Below are positions 32,210 through 42,026 of a stretch of 64,000 nt of DNA, one piece after another. The notes beneath the pieces are model-generated. The model had not been told where the DNA came from. It ran no database searches and saw only the letters and a list, made by a program, of their open reading frames with translations. Where the stretch lies: assembly GCF_002798405.1 (NCBI RefSeq), contig NZ_PGGV01000034.1:25254-89253 (forward strand), read 5' to 3'. How positions within the stretch are numbered: position 1 is the stretch's first letter; every line of letters starts with the position of its first letter. The stretch comes from Glycomyces xiaoerkulensis. GTDB taxonomy: Bacteria > Actinomycetota > Actinomycetes > Mycobacteriales > Micromonosporaceae. The position numbers and the translations under genes were made by a program.

Positions 32210-34582
32210 GTGACGACACCCGTGCTCACCGGAAACCCGGGCCTGACGGCCGCAGAGGTCGCCCGCCGCGAAGAAGCGGGCCAGGTCAACGAGACCAAGC
32301 GCCGCACCAGCCGACCGCTCTCGGCGATCCTGCGCGCCAACTTCATCACCCCCATCAACGGCCTGATCGGCGTGCTCGCGGCGATCGTGCTCGTCTTCGG
32401 CTCCTGGCCGGACGCGCTCTTCGCCGGCGTCATCATCGCCAACACGATCATCGGCACCATCCAGGAGCTGCGCGCCAAGCGCACCCTCGACCGCCTGTCG
32501 CTGATCAACCGTGCCCGGTCACGGGTGGTGCGCGACGGCGCGACCGCCGAGATCGACCCCGCCCGGATCGTCCGCGACGACAGCGTGCTGCTGCATCCGG
32601 GCGACCGGATCGTGGTCGACGGGCCGGTGACCGAATCGCGCAACCTGGAGATCGACGAATCGCTGCTGACCGGCGAGGCCGACCCCGTGGCGAAGGCCCC
32701 CGGCGACGAAGTGCGGTCCGGTTCGTTCGTCGTGGCCGGCACCGGCCTGTTCCGCGCCGAGAAGATCGGCACCGAGTCTTACGCCTCCAAGCTGGTCGAG
32801 GAGGCCAGCCGGTTCACCCGCACCGACTCGGAGCTGCAGAACGGCATCAACCGCTTCATCAAGCTGATCAGTTGGCTGATCATCCCGATCGCGATCCTGC
32901 TCATCGTCAGCCAGCTCCAGGAGCTCGAGGGCTTCCGCGCCACCATCGTCTCGACGGTGGCCGGGATCGTCCCGATGATCCCGGAGGGCCTGGTGCTGCT
33001 GACCTCGATCGCGTTCGCGGTCGGCATCATCCGGCTCGGACAGCGGAAGTGCCTGGTCCAGGAGCTTCCCGCGATCGAGGGCCTGGCCCGCACCGACGTG
33101 CTGTGCCTGGACAAGACCGGGACGCTCACCGAGGGCGGCATGGACGTCCAGGACGTCCGCCCGCTCCCCGGCGCGACCGGCGCCGACGAGGCGCTGGCGG
33201 CGCTGGTGGCCGCCGACGACAGCCCGAACCCGACCATGCAGGCGCTCGCCGACCACCTCCGCGAGAACGGGGACGGCGACCCGGGCTGGCGGGTCATCGA
33301 CACGATGCCGTTCTCCTCGGCTCGCAAGTGGAGCGGCGTTCGGTTCACCGACAACGGCACCTGGCTGCTGGGCGCTCCCGACGTGCTCCTGGCCCCGGAC
33401 GACCCCGCCGCCCTGGAGGCCGACCTGCTCGGCGCCGAGGGGCTGCGGGTCCTGGTGCTGGCGACCGCCGAATCGGCCACCACCACCGACGGCGCCGCCG
33501 GCGTGCGGCCGCAGGCCCTGGTGGTCCTCCGCCAGCGCCTGCGCACGACCGCCGCCGAGACCCTGGAGTACTTCAAGGAGCAGGGCGTCCGGGTCAAGAT
33601 CATCTCCGGCGACTCCCCCGCCGCGGTCGGGGCCGTCGCCTCGCAGCTCGGCGTGGAGGGCGCCGGCGACACCGTGGACGCGCGCCGCCTGCCGGACGAC
33701 CCGGAGGAGCTGGCCGAGGTCCTGGAGGCCAACACCGTGTTCGGCCGGGTCCAGCCGCAGCAGAAGCGCGACTTCGTGGGGGCCCTGCAGGCGCGTGGCC
33801 GGACGGTGGCGATGACCGGCGACGGTGTGAACGACGTCCTGGCGCTCAAGGACTCCGACCTGGGCATCGCGATGGGCTCTGGCTCACCGGCGGCGCGTTC
33901 GGTGGCGCAGATCGTGCTGCTCGACGACGAGTTCGCGACGCTCCCGCACGTGGTGGCCGAGGGCCGGCGCGTGCTCGGCAACATCGAGCGGGTCGCGAAC
34001 CTGTTCCTGACCAAGACCGTCTACGGCATCGCCCTGGCGCTGTTCATCGCCTTGGGGGCGGTCGGGGCCTGGATCGCCGGGAACGACCAGATCCCCTATC
34101 CGTTCCTGCCGCGCCATGCGACGCTCATCAACGCCTTCACCATCGGCATCCCGGCGTTCTTCCTGGCCCTGGCGCCGACGTTCGACCGGGCCCGGACCGG
34201 TTTCATCGGCCGAGTGCTCCGCTTCGCGATACCGGCGGGGCTGTGCTGCGCGATCCCGACGTTCATCGTCTACCTGCTGTCGCTGGCGCGCGACGGCACC
34301 GCCGGGGACCTCCCGCAGACCACGGCCGCGATCACGCTGTTCTCGATCGCCCTGGCGGCCCTGGCGATCGTGGCCAAGCCCTACACCTGGTGGAAGTTCG
34401 GCCTGGTGGCCGCCTGCGGCGGCTGCTTCGCGCTCGCGCTGTTCATCCCGTTCGTGGGCGACTTCCTCAAGCTGTCACTGCCGGGCGCCTGGAACACCAC
34501 CGCGGCCGCGATCGCGGTGGCCTCCGGCATCGGCGCCCTGGTGATGTGGCTGGTGGTCCGCCCCAAGCACCTCGCCTCCTGA
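32210..34582 (+). CDS. CtpE-like P-type ATPase
   Basis: A 790-residue cation pump of the CtpE type. Features in order: two N-terminal helices, actuator domain with LTGEADPVAK, helices with the PEGL motif (VPMIPEGLVLLTS), the phosphorylated Asp in DKTGTLTE near residue 301, and the hinge TGDGVNDVLALKDSDLGIAMGSG (quoted in parts elsewhere). Four more helices follow. The actuator motif reads TGEA where most pumps have TGES/T. Mycobacterial CtpE imports calcium, so Ca2+ is the best guess for this relative. GTG start at 32210. Confidence 0.88.
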   Translation: MTTPVLTGNPGLTAAEVARREEAGQVNETKRRTSRPLSAILRANFITPINGLIGVLAAIVLVFGSWPDALFAGVIIANTIIGTIQELRAKRTLDRLSLINRARSRVVRDGATAEIDPARIVRDDSVLLHPGDRIVVDGPVTESRNLEIDESLLTGEADPVAKAPGDEVRSGSFVVAGTGLFRAEKIGTESYASKLVEEASRFTRTDSELQNGINRFIKLISWLIIPIAILLIVSQLQELEGFRATIVSTVAGIVPMIPEGLVLLTSIAFAVGIIRLGQRKCLVQELPAIEGLARTDVLCLDKTGTLTEGGMDVQDVRPLPGATGADEALAALVAADDSPNPTMQALADHLRENGDGDPGWRVIDTMPFSSARKWSGVRFTDNGTWLLGAPDVLLAPDDPAALEADLLGAEGLRVLVLATAESATTTDGAAGVRPQALVVLRQRLRTTAAETLEYFKEQGVRVKIISGDSPAAVGAVASQLGVEGAGDTVDARRLPDDPEELAEVLEANTVFGRVQPQQKRDFVGALQARGRTVAMTGDGVNDVLALKDSDLGIAMGSGSPAARSVAQIVLLDDEFATLPHVVAEGRRVLGNIERVANLFLTKTVYGIALALFIALGAVGAWIAGNDQIPYPFLPRHATLINAFTIGIPAFFLALAPTFDRARTGFIGRVLRFAIPAGLCCAIPTFIVYLLSLARDGTAGDLPQTTAAITLFSIALAALAIVAKPYTWWKFGLVAACGGCFALALFIPFVGDFLKLSLPGAWNTTAAAIAVASGIGALVMWLVVRPKHLAS

Positions 34583-34636
34583 CCCGGAATCTCTCCAGTG
34601 CCGCTTCCACCACGAGAGATAGGTCACTACCGTCCT

Positions 34637-34653
34637 CGCTACACCGGATGTAG
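34637..34653. promoter_or_regulatory. inverted repeat before drrAB
   Basis: GCTACA / TGTAGC arms with a CCGGA spacer lie 74 bases before the ATPase start; a related GTGTAGC recurs at about 34681. It is a possible operator for a TetR-type regulator, which usually accompanies drrAB but is not adjacent here. Confidence 0.3.
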
Positions 34654-34727
34654 CGGGATTCAGGCGCGGTCCCGGCGGCGGTGTAGCGCCTCTTGGGTGA
34701 ACGCAGGGAATCGCCCAGGAGGAGACC

Positions 34728-35687
34728 ATGGCACAAGGAGAGGTCGCGGTGCGGGCCGAGGGGCTCGTCAAGCACTTCAAGGACGTCAAGGCCGTCGACG
34801 GGGTCGACCTGGCCGTCCCGGCCGGGACCGTTTACGGGGTCCTGGGGCCGAACGGGGCCGGGAAGACCACGACGGTCCGCATGCTCGCCACGCTGCTGCG
34901 CCCCGACGCCGGGAGCGCGACCGTGTTCGGGCACGACATCGCCGCCGACCCGGCGGCCGTGCGGAGCCGGGTCAGCCTGACCGGGCAGTACGCTTCGCTC
35001 GACGAGGACCTGACCGGGTTCGAGAACCTGGTGCTGCTGTCGCGGCTGTACGGGTACGACAAGCCCGCCTCCCGCGGCAGGGCCGGGGACCTGCTCGACG
35101 CGTTCGGGCTCTCCGACGCGGCCGGCAAGCAGGTCAAGGGCTATTCCGGCGGCATGCGGCGGCGGCTCGACATCGCCGCCTCGATCATCATCACGCCGAA
35201 GCTGCTGTTCCTCGACGAGCCCACCACGGGTCTCGACCCGCGCAGCCGGGGCCAGGTGTGGGACGTCATCCGCACCATCGTCGCCGAGGGCACCACGGTG
35301 CTGCTCACCACCCAGTACCTGGAGGAGGCCGACCGGTTGGCCGCCCGCATCGCGGTCATCGACACCGGAAAGGTCATCGCCGAGGGCACCCCCGGCGAGC
35401 TCAAGTCGTCGGTGGGGGCCGGGTCGATCAAGCTGCGCCTGCACCACACCGACCAGCGCGAGCACGCCCGCGGCGTGCTGGCCGAGGCGATCGGGGCCGA
35501 GGTCGAGCTGGACGAGGACCCGGTGGCGCTGACGGCGTTGCTGCGCCCCGGCGACGACACCGCCTCCCAGGGCTCGCACGCCCTCGGCGAGCTGTCGCGC
35601 GCGGGCATCCTCGTCGAGGACTTCTCCCTGGGCCAGCCGAGCCTCGACGAGGTCTTCCTCGCCCTGACCGACGGCGTCAAGGCCTGA
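34728..35687 (+). CDS. daunorubicin-resistance-type ABC transporter ATPase (DrrA family)
   Basis: A 319-residue ATPase. Walker A is [14 protein letters not shown], the signature is [14 protein letters not shown], and Walker B is [13 protein letters not shown], followed by the H-loop region [13 protein letters not shown]. The C-terminal ~80 residues match the DrrA extension ([17 protein letters not shown]). AGGAGGAG precedes the ATG. With the next gene it should export a hydrophobic compound or lipid; the substrate is unknown. Confidence 0.92.
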   Translation: MAQGEVAVRAEGLVKHFKDVKAVDGVDLAVPAGTVYGVLGPNGAGKTTTVRMLATLLRPDAGSATVFGHDIAADPAAVRSRVSLTGQYASLDEDLTGFENLVLLSRLYGYDKPASRGRAGDLLDAFGLSDAAGKQVKGYSGGMRRRLDIAASIIITPKLLFLDEPTTGLDPRSRGQVWDVIRTIVAEGTTVLLTTQYLEEADRLAARIAVIDTGKVIAEGTPGELKSSVGAGSIKLRLHHTDQREHARGVLAEAIGAEVELDEDPVALTALLRPGDDTASQGSHALGELSRAGILVEDFSLGQPSLDEVFLALTDGVKA

Positions 35688-35722
35688 GCCGGCCGCCACG
35701 ACTTTAAGGAAGGGAAACCATC

Positions 35723-36580
35723 ATGGCGTTCACCGAAACGAAGCCGCAGGGCGACCAAGAGGCGCCGGCGCCGGTCGAGCGGGAGCGGCTGCGCGGCCTG
35801 CTCGCGGTCGGCGAGCGGCCGCAGGCGCCGAGCGCGTTCGCCGCGGCCCGGGCCTTCGGCTGGCGGGCGATGCTCAAGATCAAGCACGTGCCGGAGCAGA
35901 TGTTCGACATCCTGCTGTTCCCGATCATGATGCTGCTGATGTTCACCTACCTGTTCGGCGGCGCGATCGCCGGCGGGACCGGCGATTATCTGCAGTACCT
36001 GCTGCCGGGCATCATGGTCATGAGCATCGTGATGACCACTATGTACACCGGAATGGGCGTCAACATCGACATCCAGAAGGGCGTGTCGGACCGGTTCCGG
36101 ACGCTGCCGATCTGGCGGGCCGCGCCGATGGTCGGCTACCTGCTGGCCGACGTGTTCCGCTACGCCGCCGCGGGGGCGATCATGTTCGGGACCGGCATGG
36201 TCATGGGCTACCGGCCCGCCGGCGGGCCCGACGGGGTGCTGCTCGGCGTAGCGCTGCTGCTGGTCTTCTGCTTCGCGTTCTCGTGGCTGTGGACCTGGAT
36301 CGGCCTGATCGCGCGGTCGGAGAAGACGGTCATGTCGATCTCGATGTCGATCCTGTTCCCGCTGACGTTCCTGTCCAATGTGATGGTCGACCCGGCGACC
36401 ATGCCGGGCTGGCTGCAGCCGGTCGTGAACAACACGCCGATCACGCAGTTGGTGGACGGGGTGCGCGGCCTGTTCGACGGGGCGGTCGATTCGGGCGCGG
36501 TGCTGACGACGCTGCTCTGGTCGGCCGCGTTCGTGATCGTGTTCGGCTCGCTGACCGTCCGCGCCTACAACCGCCACTAG
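35723..36580 (+). CDS. ABC-2 type permease (DrrB family)
   Basis: A 285-residue membrane subunit, 35 bases after its ATPase gene with AAGGAAGGG as ribosome site. A soluble ~55-residue N-terminus is followed by six hydrophobic segments, including MFDILLFPIMMLLMFTYLFGG and the conserved loop TLPIWRAAPMVGYLLADVFR, and ends VRAYNRH. It pairs with the DrrA-like ATPase. Confidence 0.92.
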   Translation: MAFTETKPQGDQEAPAPVERERLRGLLAVGERPQAPSAFAAARAFGWRAMLKIKHVPEQMFDILLFPIMMLLMFTYLFGGAIAGGTGDYLQYLLPGIMVMSIVMTTMYTGMGVNIDIQKGVSDRFRTLPIWRAAPMVGYLLADVFRYAAAGAIMFGTGMVMGYRPAGGPDGVLLGVALLLVFCFAFSWLWTWIGLIARSEKTVMSISMSILFPLTFLSNVMVDPATMPGWLQPVVNNTPITQLVDGVRGLFDGAVDSGAVLTTLLWSAAFVIVFGSLTVRAYNRH

Positions 36581-36609
36581 CAGAAACCTGAGTCGGAACA
36601 CCCGGAGGG

Positions 36610-36636
36610 ACCGGGCGGGCGATGCGCCCGCCCGGT
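36610..36636. terminator. terminator hairpin between convergent genes
   Basis: Perfect 12-base arms ACCGGGCGGGCG / CGCCCGCCCGGT with an ATG loop, between the ends of the DrrB-like and AAA protein genes. Confidence 0.7.
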
Positions 36637-36655
36637 TCCGCCGTCCGGGCCGGTC

Positions 36656-39649
36656 TCAGAACCGCCAGCGCGGCGCTTCGCCCTCGGGCCGGTAGGCGCA
36701 GCTCGAGCCGGTCGACACCGATGCCCGCAGGTGTTCGGCCAGCGAGGGGTGGACCGATTCGATCTTCTTGAGGGTGTTGCGGATCCGATTGGTGACGCTC
36801 TTGCGGGCGCGTTCGGCGTTGTCGCCGAGCCGCCTGGAGCGGCCGCCGAGGCCGGTGGCGGTCTTGAGCTGGTCGATGAGCGCCTGCCGTTCGGTGTCGA
36901 GGGCGGCGGCCCGGGCGTCGTCGCCGAGGGCGCCGGCGGTGTCGATCTGCTCGTCGAGCGTCTCGAGGTGATCGCGGTACCTGGTGCGCGCTTCGGCGTC
37001 GAGGAGGTCGTCGCCGCCGAGCCGCGCGTCGTTCTCGAGCTCGGGTCCGGCTTCGGGGTCGAGCAGTTCGACCGCGGGTGTTTCGGTGCCGGGCCGCTCC
37101 AGCAGGGACCGCAGGTCGGCCAGGCCCTTGGTGTGCGGCAAGTGGACGGTGACGCCGTCGAAGCGGAGGGTCCAGGTCGATCCGTCGCGGTGGAAGAGCG
37201 ATTCGACGTCGTCGGAGACGGGGGTGGGCACGGTGCCCGCCAGGTCGGCGGCGGCTTTGCGCGACAGTTCCGCCCAGGGCCGGGCGTCGAGCCGGTCGGC
37301 CTGCTCGGCCGCGGCGGCGAAGTGCTTCGCGGCGCGCTCGCGCTCTCCGAGTGCGGCGGCGAGGACGCCGAGCCAGTGGCTGACGGGGCCGCTGACGGCG
37401 CACCCCCACATCGCCACCAGCCATTCGCCCTCGTTGGGCTCCAGGCGGCGGCGGAGCCGGGCGATCATCTCGGTGTCGCGTTCGGCGGCGGCGAGTTCGG
37501 CCTCGAACCGGAGCCGCAGCGATATCCAGGCGTCGTAGGGGTCGGCGTCGGCCGCGAACCGGTCGTGGACCCGGCGGGCCTGGGCGATGTCGCCGCGCCG
37601 AAGCGCGGACAGTCCGTTGAGGACGTCGGCTACCCAGGGGCCGAAGCCTTGCGGCCACGGGTGCGCCACCGGTTCGGGGGCCTCGCCGCGGGCGAACCGC
37701 AGCAGCCATTCGAGCAGCCGCATCATGTCCTCGTACATCGGGTCGTCGCCCGGCCTTCTGGCGGCGTCGATGCGCGCGGCGGCGTCCTCGTATCGGCCTT
37801 GGAGGAGGTCGATGATGGAGCGGTCGATGTGGACCGCGCCGTGCCAGTGCTCGGCCTCGCTGTTCCGGGCCAGGCCGGCGAAGACTTCGAGTTGGTTGCG
37901 GAAAGCCGGGTCGCCCTGTTCGAGGAGCGCGACCCAGCGCAGGGAGGCGGCGAAGAGGCGGTCCTCGTCCCTGCCGGTGCGCTGCGCGACCTCTTCGAGC
38001 TCCTCGACCAGCGCTTGGCGCCTGGCGGCGGTGCCCGGCCCCCACAGGATGGCGTGGGTCGCCCAGAGGCCGAAGGCGATGTCGTCGTCGGAACCGCGTT
38101 CGCGGGCGGCGAGCATGTAGTTGTGCAGCAGTTGCCGGGTCAGGTCCTCGTGGCCGAGCTCGGGGTCGGGGGGCTCGCCGACGAGGGTCTCGAACGCCTC
38201 GGTCTTCAGGCGCACCAGGTCGGTGGGGCGCTCGTCCTGCGGAGAGGCCATGATCGCGCGGATGAGCAGCAGGACGTCGCCGGAGTCGGCGGCCTCGAGG
38301 CGGGCCCGGTCGTAGACGGCGCGGGCCTCGGTGTCGCGGCGGCGCCACTTGAGGACGCCGCCGAGTTCGAGGCGCAGCAGGACCCGGCGGCGGACCATGT
38401 CGGGGGTGCAGCGTTCGACGGCGCGCCGGTAGTGGATCTCGGCGGTGGAGCCGGCCACGCAGGTGTTGGCCTCGTCGCCGGCTCGGGCCATGAACTCGAC
38501 GGCGGCGGCGGCCTCCAGGCTGTCGTCGGCGAGCCAGGCGTGGCGGGACATCTCGGCGGCGTGCATGTGCTTCTGCAGGGATTCGTCCTCGGTCAGCGCC
38601 CGGACGATGCAGGCGTGGTGGCGGGCGGCCTCGCTTTCGGGGATGCTGCGGTACAGCGATTCGCGGACCAGGTCGTGGACGAACATGTAGTGGTCGCGTT
38701 CGCGCCGGATGAGCCCGGTCCGGCAGGCGTCGTCGAGGGCGGCCTCGATCCGGTGGACGTCCATGCCGGCGGCCTGGGCCATGACCGCCTGGTGGAATTC
38801 GCGGCCGCCGACCGAGGCCAGCACCAGCGTGCGGGTGAGGCGCTCGTCGAGCTGGTCGAGGCGGCGCTGGAGGGCGTCGCGCATCCCGGTGGTGCCGGCG
38901 TCGACCGGCTGGCCGGTGGCCCAGAGTTGGGCGGTCTGTTCGACGAAGAACGGGTTGCCGCCGGTGCGGCGGGTGATCTCGGCGAGCACGTCGCGGTCGG
39001 GTGCGTCGCCGACGGTGGTGCGGACCAGTTCGGCCACGCCGGTCTCGTCGAGCCCGTCGAGGGCGATCATGGTGGCCTTGGCGACCAGCGGCAGCATCTT
39101 GGCGCGCAGCGGGTGGCCGACGTCGATGTCGGTGTCGCGGTAGGTGCCGACGAAGAGGATCCGCTCGAACCAGGTGTGCTGGGCGGCGAACTTGAGCAGC
39201 TCGACGCTGCCGCAGTCGGCGAAGTGGAGGTCGTCGAGGACGATCAGCAGCGGGCGCCGGTGGGAGGCGGCGATGAGGACCTGCGTGACGGCGTCGAACA
39301 GCTCGAATTCGCTGGGGAGGCTGCCTTCGGCGCCGCCGAGGAGGGCGGCGACGGGCGGCGCGACCGGGAGTGCGTCCCATCCGTCGTCGCCGAGGCGGCC
39401 GCGCAGGGAGCGCAGGATCTGCGTCCACAGCCAGTACTCGGGGACGGCTTCGGACTCCCACGAGCTGGCGAACAGGGTGAGCGAATCGCGCCGGTACGCG
39501 GCGGCGACATCGGTGACGAGCGTGGTCTTGCCGATGCCGGCCTCGCCGGTGACCAGGGCGAGGCCGCCGTGGCTGACGGTGGTCCGCTCCACCGCCGCAC
39601 GCAGGACCGCGGCCGGGTGGTCCCGGCCGATCAGGAGCGAGTCAGTCAC
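36656..39649 (-). CDS. large AAA/STAND ATPase regulator-like protein
   Basis: A 997-residue protein. Residues ~7-200 form an AAA_16/LuxR-type NTPase with Walker A GEAGIGKTTLV and Walker B LLIVLDDLHFAD, followed by a winged-helix and alpha-helical repeat region to ~800. Unlike typical LAL regulators there is no LuxR helix-turn-helix at the end. It has instead a beta-rich segment (STWTLRFDGVTVHLPHTKG), a coiled coil (~880-930) and the basic end AERARKSVTNRIRNTLKKI. That end recurs in other actinobacterial proteins and may bind DNA. Its signal and targets are unknown. Confidence 0.75.
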   Translation of the reverse strand: MTDSLLIGRDHPAAVLRAAVERTTVSHGGLALVTGEAGIGKTTLVTDVAAAYRRDSLTLFASSWESEAVPEYWLWTQILRSLRGRLGDDGWDALPVAPPVAALLGGAEGSLPSEFELFDAVTQVLIAASHRRPLLIVLDDLHFADCGSVELLKFAAQHTWFERILFVGTYRDTDIDVGHPLRAKMLPLVAKATMIALDGLDETGVAELVRTTVGDAPDRDVLAEITRRTGGNPFFVEQTAQLWATGQPVDAGTTGMRDALQRRLDQLDERLTRTLVLASVGGREFHQAVMAQAAGMDVHRIEAALDDACRTGLIRRERDHYMFVHDLVRESLYRSIPESEAARHHACIVRALTEDESLQKHMHAAEMSRHAWLADDSLEAAAAVEFMARAGDEANTCVAGSTAEIHYRRAVERCTPDMVRRRVLLRLELGGVLKWRRRDTEARAVYDRARLEAADSGDVLLLIRAIMASPQDERPTDLVRLKTEAFETLVGEPPDPELGHEDLTRQLLHNYMLAARERGSDDDIAFGLWATHAILWGPGTAARRQALVEELEEVAQRTGRDEDRLFAASLRWVALLEQGDPAFRNQLEVFAGLARNSEAEHWHGAVHIDRSIIDLLQGRYEDAAARIDAARRPGDDPMYEDMMRLLEWLLRFARGEAPEPVAHPWPQGFGPWVADVLNGLSALRRGDIAQARRVHDRFAADADPYDAWISLRLRFEAELAAAERDTEMIARLRRRLEPNEGEWLVAMWGCAVSGPVSHWLGVLAAALGERERAAKHFAAAAEQADRLDARPWAELSRKAAADLAGTVPTPVSDDVESLFHRDGSTWTLRFDGVTVHLPHTKGLADLRSLLERPGTETPAVELLDPEAGPELENDARLGGDDLLDAEARTRYRDHLETLDEQIDTAGALGDDARAAALDTERQALIDQLKTATGLGGRSRRLGDNAERARKSVTNRIRNTLKKIESVHPSLAEHLRASVSTGSSCAYRPEGEAPRWRF

Positions 39650-39907
39650 AGGTCAAGTGTGGCTCCCGCCTCCGACAAGCGCCAATCGTTTCGGGCCGGA
39701 GCGGATGGGCCGTAGCGCCGTGGCCGGTTAACGATAGGCACGGGCGGGCCTATTTCGGGTTCGTTTCGTCGTATGCCCGCAAAATTCGTGAATGATGCAT
39801 ATAGTTCTGTCGGTGTAGGGACTTCGGCGCCGGGGACGGGACGGGCGTTTCGGACGGCCGGCCGCGCCGGTGCCGAGCCACCGAACACACAGGGGGAGTC
39901 AATCCGA

Positions 39908-40417
39908 ATGGCAAAGTCCACACCGAACAGAGCAAGTCGATTCTGGCGCGGCGTCCTGGCGGGGGCGGCCGCCGTTCCACTGGCGGTCTTCGCCGCGGCG
40001 CCGGCGGCGGGAGCGGCCGGGTCCGCCGAGGCGGAGCCGGTCCAGTCCGAACAACTGCCGGGCGTGCCCGGAGACGCGCCGGACATCACCGGCGCGATCG
40101 ACCTGCAGGCGCTGCTGGACCTGCAGACATGCCTGGCCGACCTCCAGGCGGCGATCGACGCGCTTATCGGCGTCGAGGTGCCCGATCCGGAGCTCCCGGA
40201 TCCGGGCGATCCGGGCCTGCCCGATCCGGGGCTGCCCGAGCAGCTCCCGGGCGTCGATCCGGCGGTGCCGGAGGTGCCCGACACCGGGGCGCTGTACGAC
40301 ACCTGCCAGGCGGTCCTGGAGGTCGTGCTGAGCTTGGACCTCGAGGCGCCGGAGCTCCCGGACGATCCCGTGCCGGATCCGCCCGAGGAGCCGATCTCGG
40401 AGACGCCGGCCTCGTAG
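39908..40417 (+). CDS. secreted proline/aspartate-rich protein
   Basis: A 169-residue exported protein. A Sec signal peptide (~10-42, RFWRGVLAGAAAVPLAVFAA then AAGAAGS) is followed by an acidic mature part with two conserved-looking cysteines (LQTCLADLQ and YDTCQAVLE). Between and after them are repeats rich in PDPxLPDPGxPG. GGGGGAG precedes the ATG by nine bases. I do not recognise the family. It may be an extracellular or cell-wall-associated protein with a disulfide; the proline repeats may form a stalk. Confidence 0.75.
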   Translation: MAKSTPNRASRFWRGVLAGAAAVPLAVFAAAPAAGAAGSAEAEPVQSEQLPGVPGDAPDITGAIDLQALLDLQTCLADLQAAIDALIGVEVPDPELPDPGDPGLPDPGLPEQLPGVDPAVPEVPDTGALYDTCQAVLEVVLSLDLEAPELPDDPVPDPPEEPISETPAS

Positions 40418-40433
40418 CGGCCGCCGTGATCGG

Positions 40434-40468
40434 CGAGGGGCCCGCGGCATCCGGCCGCGGGCCCCTCG
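40434..40468. terminator. strong hairpin between convergent genes
   Basis: Fourteen-base perfect arms (CGAGGGGCCCGCGG / CCGCGGGCCCCTCG) with a seven-base loop between the secreted-protein and dapC genes. Confidence 0.75.
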
Positions 40469-40483
40469 TCCGCTCGTGCCGGG

Positions 40484-41599
40484 TCAGTTGAGGCGCTCGG
40501 CCGCGTCGGCGATGCCGGCGTCGGTGGCGGTCAGGCCCACCCGGACGTGCTCGGAGCCGCCCCGGCCGTAGAAATCGCCGGGCGCGGCCAGGATGCCGTG
40601 TTCGGCCAGTCGGCGCACGCTCTCCCAGCAGTCCTCGCCCCGCGTGGCCCACAGGTACAGGCCCGCCTCGGAGTGGTCGACGCGGAATCCGGCGGCCTCG
40701 AGCGCGGGCCGCAGGACCTTGCGCCGGGCCTCGTAGCGCAGCCGCTGCTCGATGGCGTGCTCCTCGTCGTGCAGGGCCGCGATCGTGGCCCGCTGGACCG
40801 CCCAGGGGACCATGAATCCGGCGTGGCGGCGGACCTCCAGCAGGTCGGCGACGAGCGCCGGGTCGCCCGCGAGGAACGCCGAGCGGTAGCCGGCCAGGTT
40901 CGACCGTTTGGACAGGGAGTGGGCCGCGAGCAGCCCGGTCAGGTCGCCGTCGTTGACGCGCGGGTCGAGGATCGACACCGGCGGCCGGTCGGGGTCCCAA
41001 CCGAGGGTCAGGTAGCACTCGTCGCCAGCCAGCACCACCCCGTTCTCCCGGGCCCACCGGACCAGGGCGCGCAGGTGCTCCACCGACGCGACCGCGCCGG
41101 TGGGATTGGCCGGGTGGTTGATCCAGGCCAGGCGCAGCCGCGATCCGGCCGCCTCGCGCGGATCGGGCACCGGCACCGGGTCGGCCTTGGCGAGCAGGGC
41201 GCCGATCTCGTAAGTGGGATAGGCGACATCGGGATGGGCGACGGCCTCTCCGGGTCCGATGCCCAACTGGGACGGCAGGTTCGCGACCAGTTCCTTGCTG
41301 CCGACGGTGGGCAGGACCGCCACCTCGGCGCCCACTCCGGTGTGGCGGTGCAGCCACGACCGGATCGCGTCGCGAAGCTCGACCGGTCCGGCGACGGTCG
41401 GGTAGCCCGGCCGGGCGGCCGCCTCGCACAGTGCCCGCCGGATCGACGGCGCCACCTCGTCGACCGGAGTGCCGACCGACAGGTCGACCAGGCCGCCCGG
41501 GTGCGAGGCCGCCTGCTCCTTGAACGGAGCCAGCCGGTCCCACGGGAACTGCGGCAGCCGCCGCGCCGGGGAGGCGCCGCGAAGACGGCGGTAGGCCAC
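40484..41599 (-). CDS. dapC: succinyldiaminopimelate aminotransferase
   Basis: A 371-residue fold-type I PLP enzyme that makes N-succinyl-LL-2-amino-6-oxopimelate derivative interconversion in lysine/diaminopimelate synthesis. Features include VDLSVGTPVDEV near the start, AWINHPANPTGAV, LAGDECY and the PLP lysine in HSLSKRSNLAGYR. The GTG at 41599 is used; it starts nine bases after the ferredoxin stop. The fdx-dapC pair is conserved in Actinobacteria. Length is normal. Confidence 0.93.
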   Translation of the reverse strand: MAYRRLRGASPARRLPQFPWDRLAPFKEQAASHPGGLVDLSVGTPVDEVAPSIRRALCEAAARPGYPTVAGPVELRDAIRSWLHRHTGVGAEVAVLPTVGSKELVANLPSQLGIGPGEAVAHPDVAYPTYEIGALLAKADPVPVPDPREAAGSRLRLAWINHPANPTGAVASVEHLRALVRWARENGVVLAGDECYLTLGWDPDRPPVSILDPRVNDGDLTGLLAAHSLSKRSNLAGYRSAFLAGDPALVADLLEVRRHAGFMVPWAVQRATIAALHDEEHAIEQRLRYEARRKVLRPALEAAGFRVDHSEAGLYLWATRGEDCWESVRRLAEHGILAAPGDFYGRGGSEHVRVGLTATDAGIADAAERLN

Positions 41600-41607
41600 C
41601 GGCTCGG

Positions 41608-41928
41608 CTACTCCGACCGGGCCGGCTGCTCGGCCACGAACGGGTCGTCGCGGTCGATCTTGCCGACCTTGGAGGCGCCGCCGGGGCTGCCGAGCTCGTC
41701 GAAGAAGTCGTAATTGGCCTTGGTGTAGCCGTCCCACTCCTCGGGCACGTCGTCTTCGTAGAAGATCGCCTCGACCGGGCAGACCGGTTCGCACGCCCCG
41801 CAGTCGACGCACTCGTCGGGGTGGATGTAGAGCATCCGGTTGCCTTCGTAGATGCAGTCGACCGGGCACTCTTCGATGCAGCCCTTGTCGAGCACGTCCA
41901 CGCACGGCTCAGCGATGATGTAAGTCAC
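41608..41928 (-). CDS. fdxA: seven-iron ferredoxin
   Basis: A 106-residue electron carrier. Cysteines in [18 protein letters not shown] and [14 protein letters not shown] fit one [3Fe-4S] and one [4Fe-4S] cluster. The C-terminal ~45 residues ([18 protein letters not shown]) match the FdxA/FdxC class of actinobacteria. It may donate electrons to cytochromes P450 or the sulfite reductase, but partners are not shown by sequence. First gene of the pair with dapC. Confidence 0.95.
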   Translation of the reverse strand: MTYIIAEPCVDVLDKGCIEECPVDCIYEGNRMLYIHPDECVDCGACEPVCPVEAIFYEDDVPEEWDGYTKANYDFFDELGSPGGASKVGKIDRDDPFVAEQPARSE

Positions 41929-42026
41929 GAGTCGTCCTTCCTACTGCGCGCAATCGGGCGGATTGCGCTGCGATGAGGTTAAAGCCTATTCGTTGTAGTA
42001 GACCCGAAGGTAAAGGGGGACGCCAG

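Noticed and set aside
36731..39715. A 994-codon frame antisense to the AAA protein
   Set aside because: Only repetitive V/G/D/L composition, no domain; the opposite strand has Walker motifs.
40129..41543. Frames across the terminator between the secreted-protein gene and dapC
   Set aside because: They cross a strong hairpin and have only low-complexity content.
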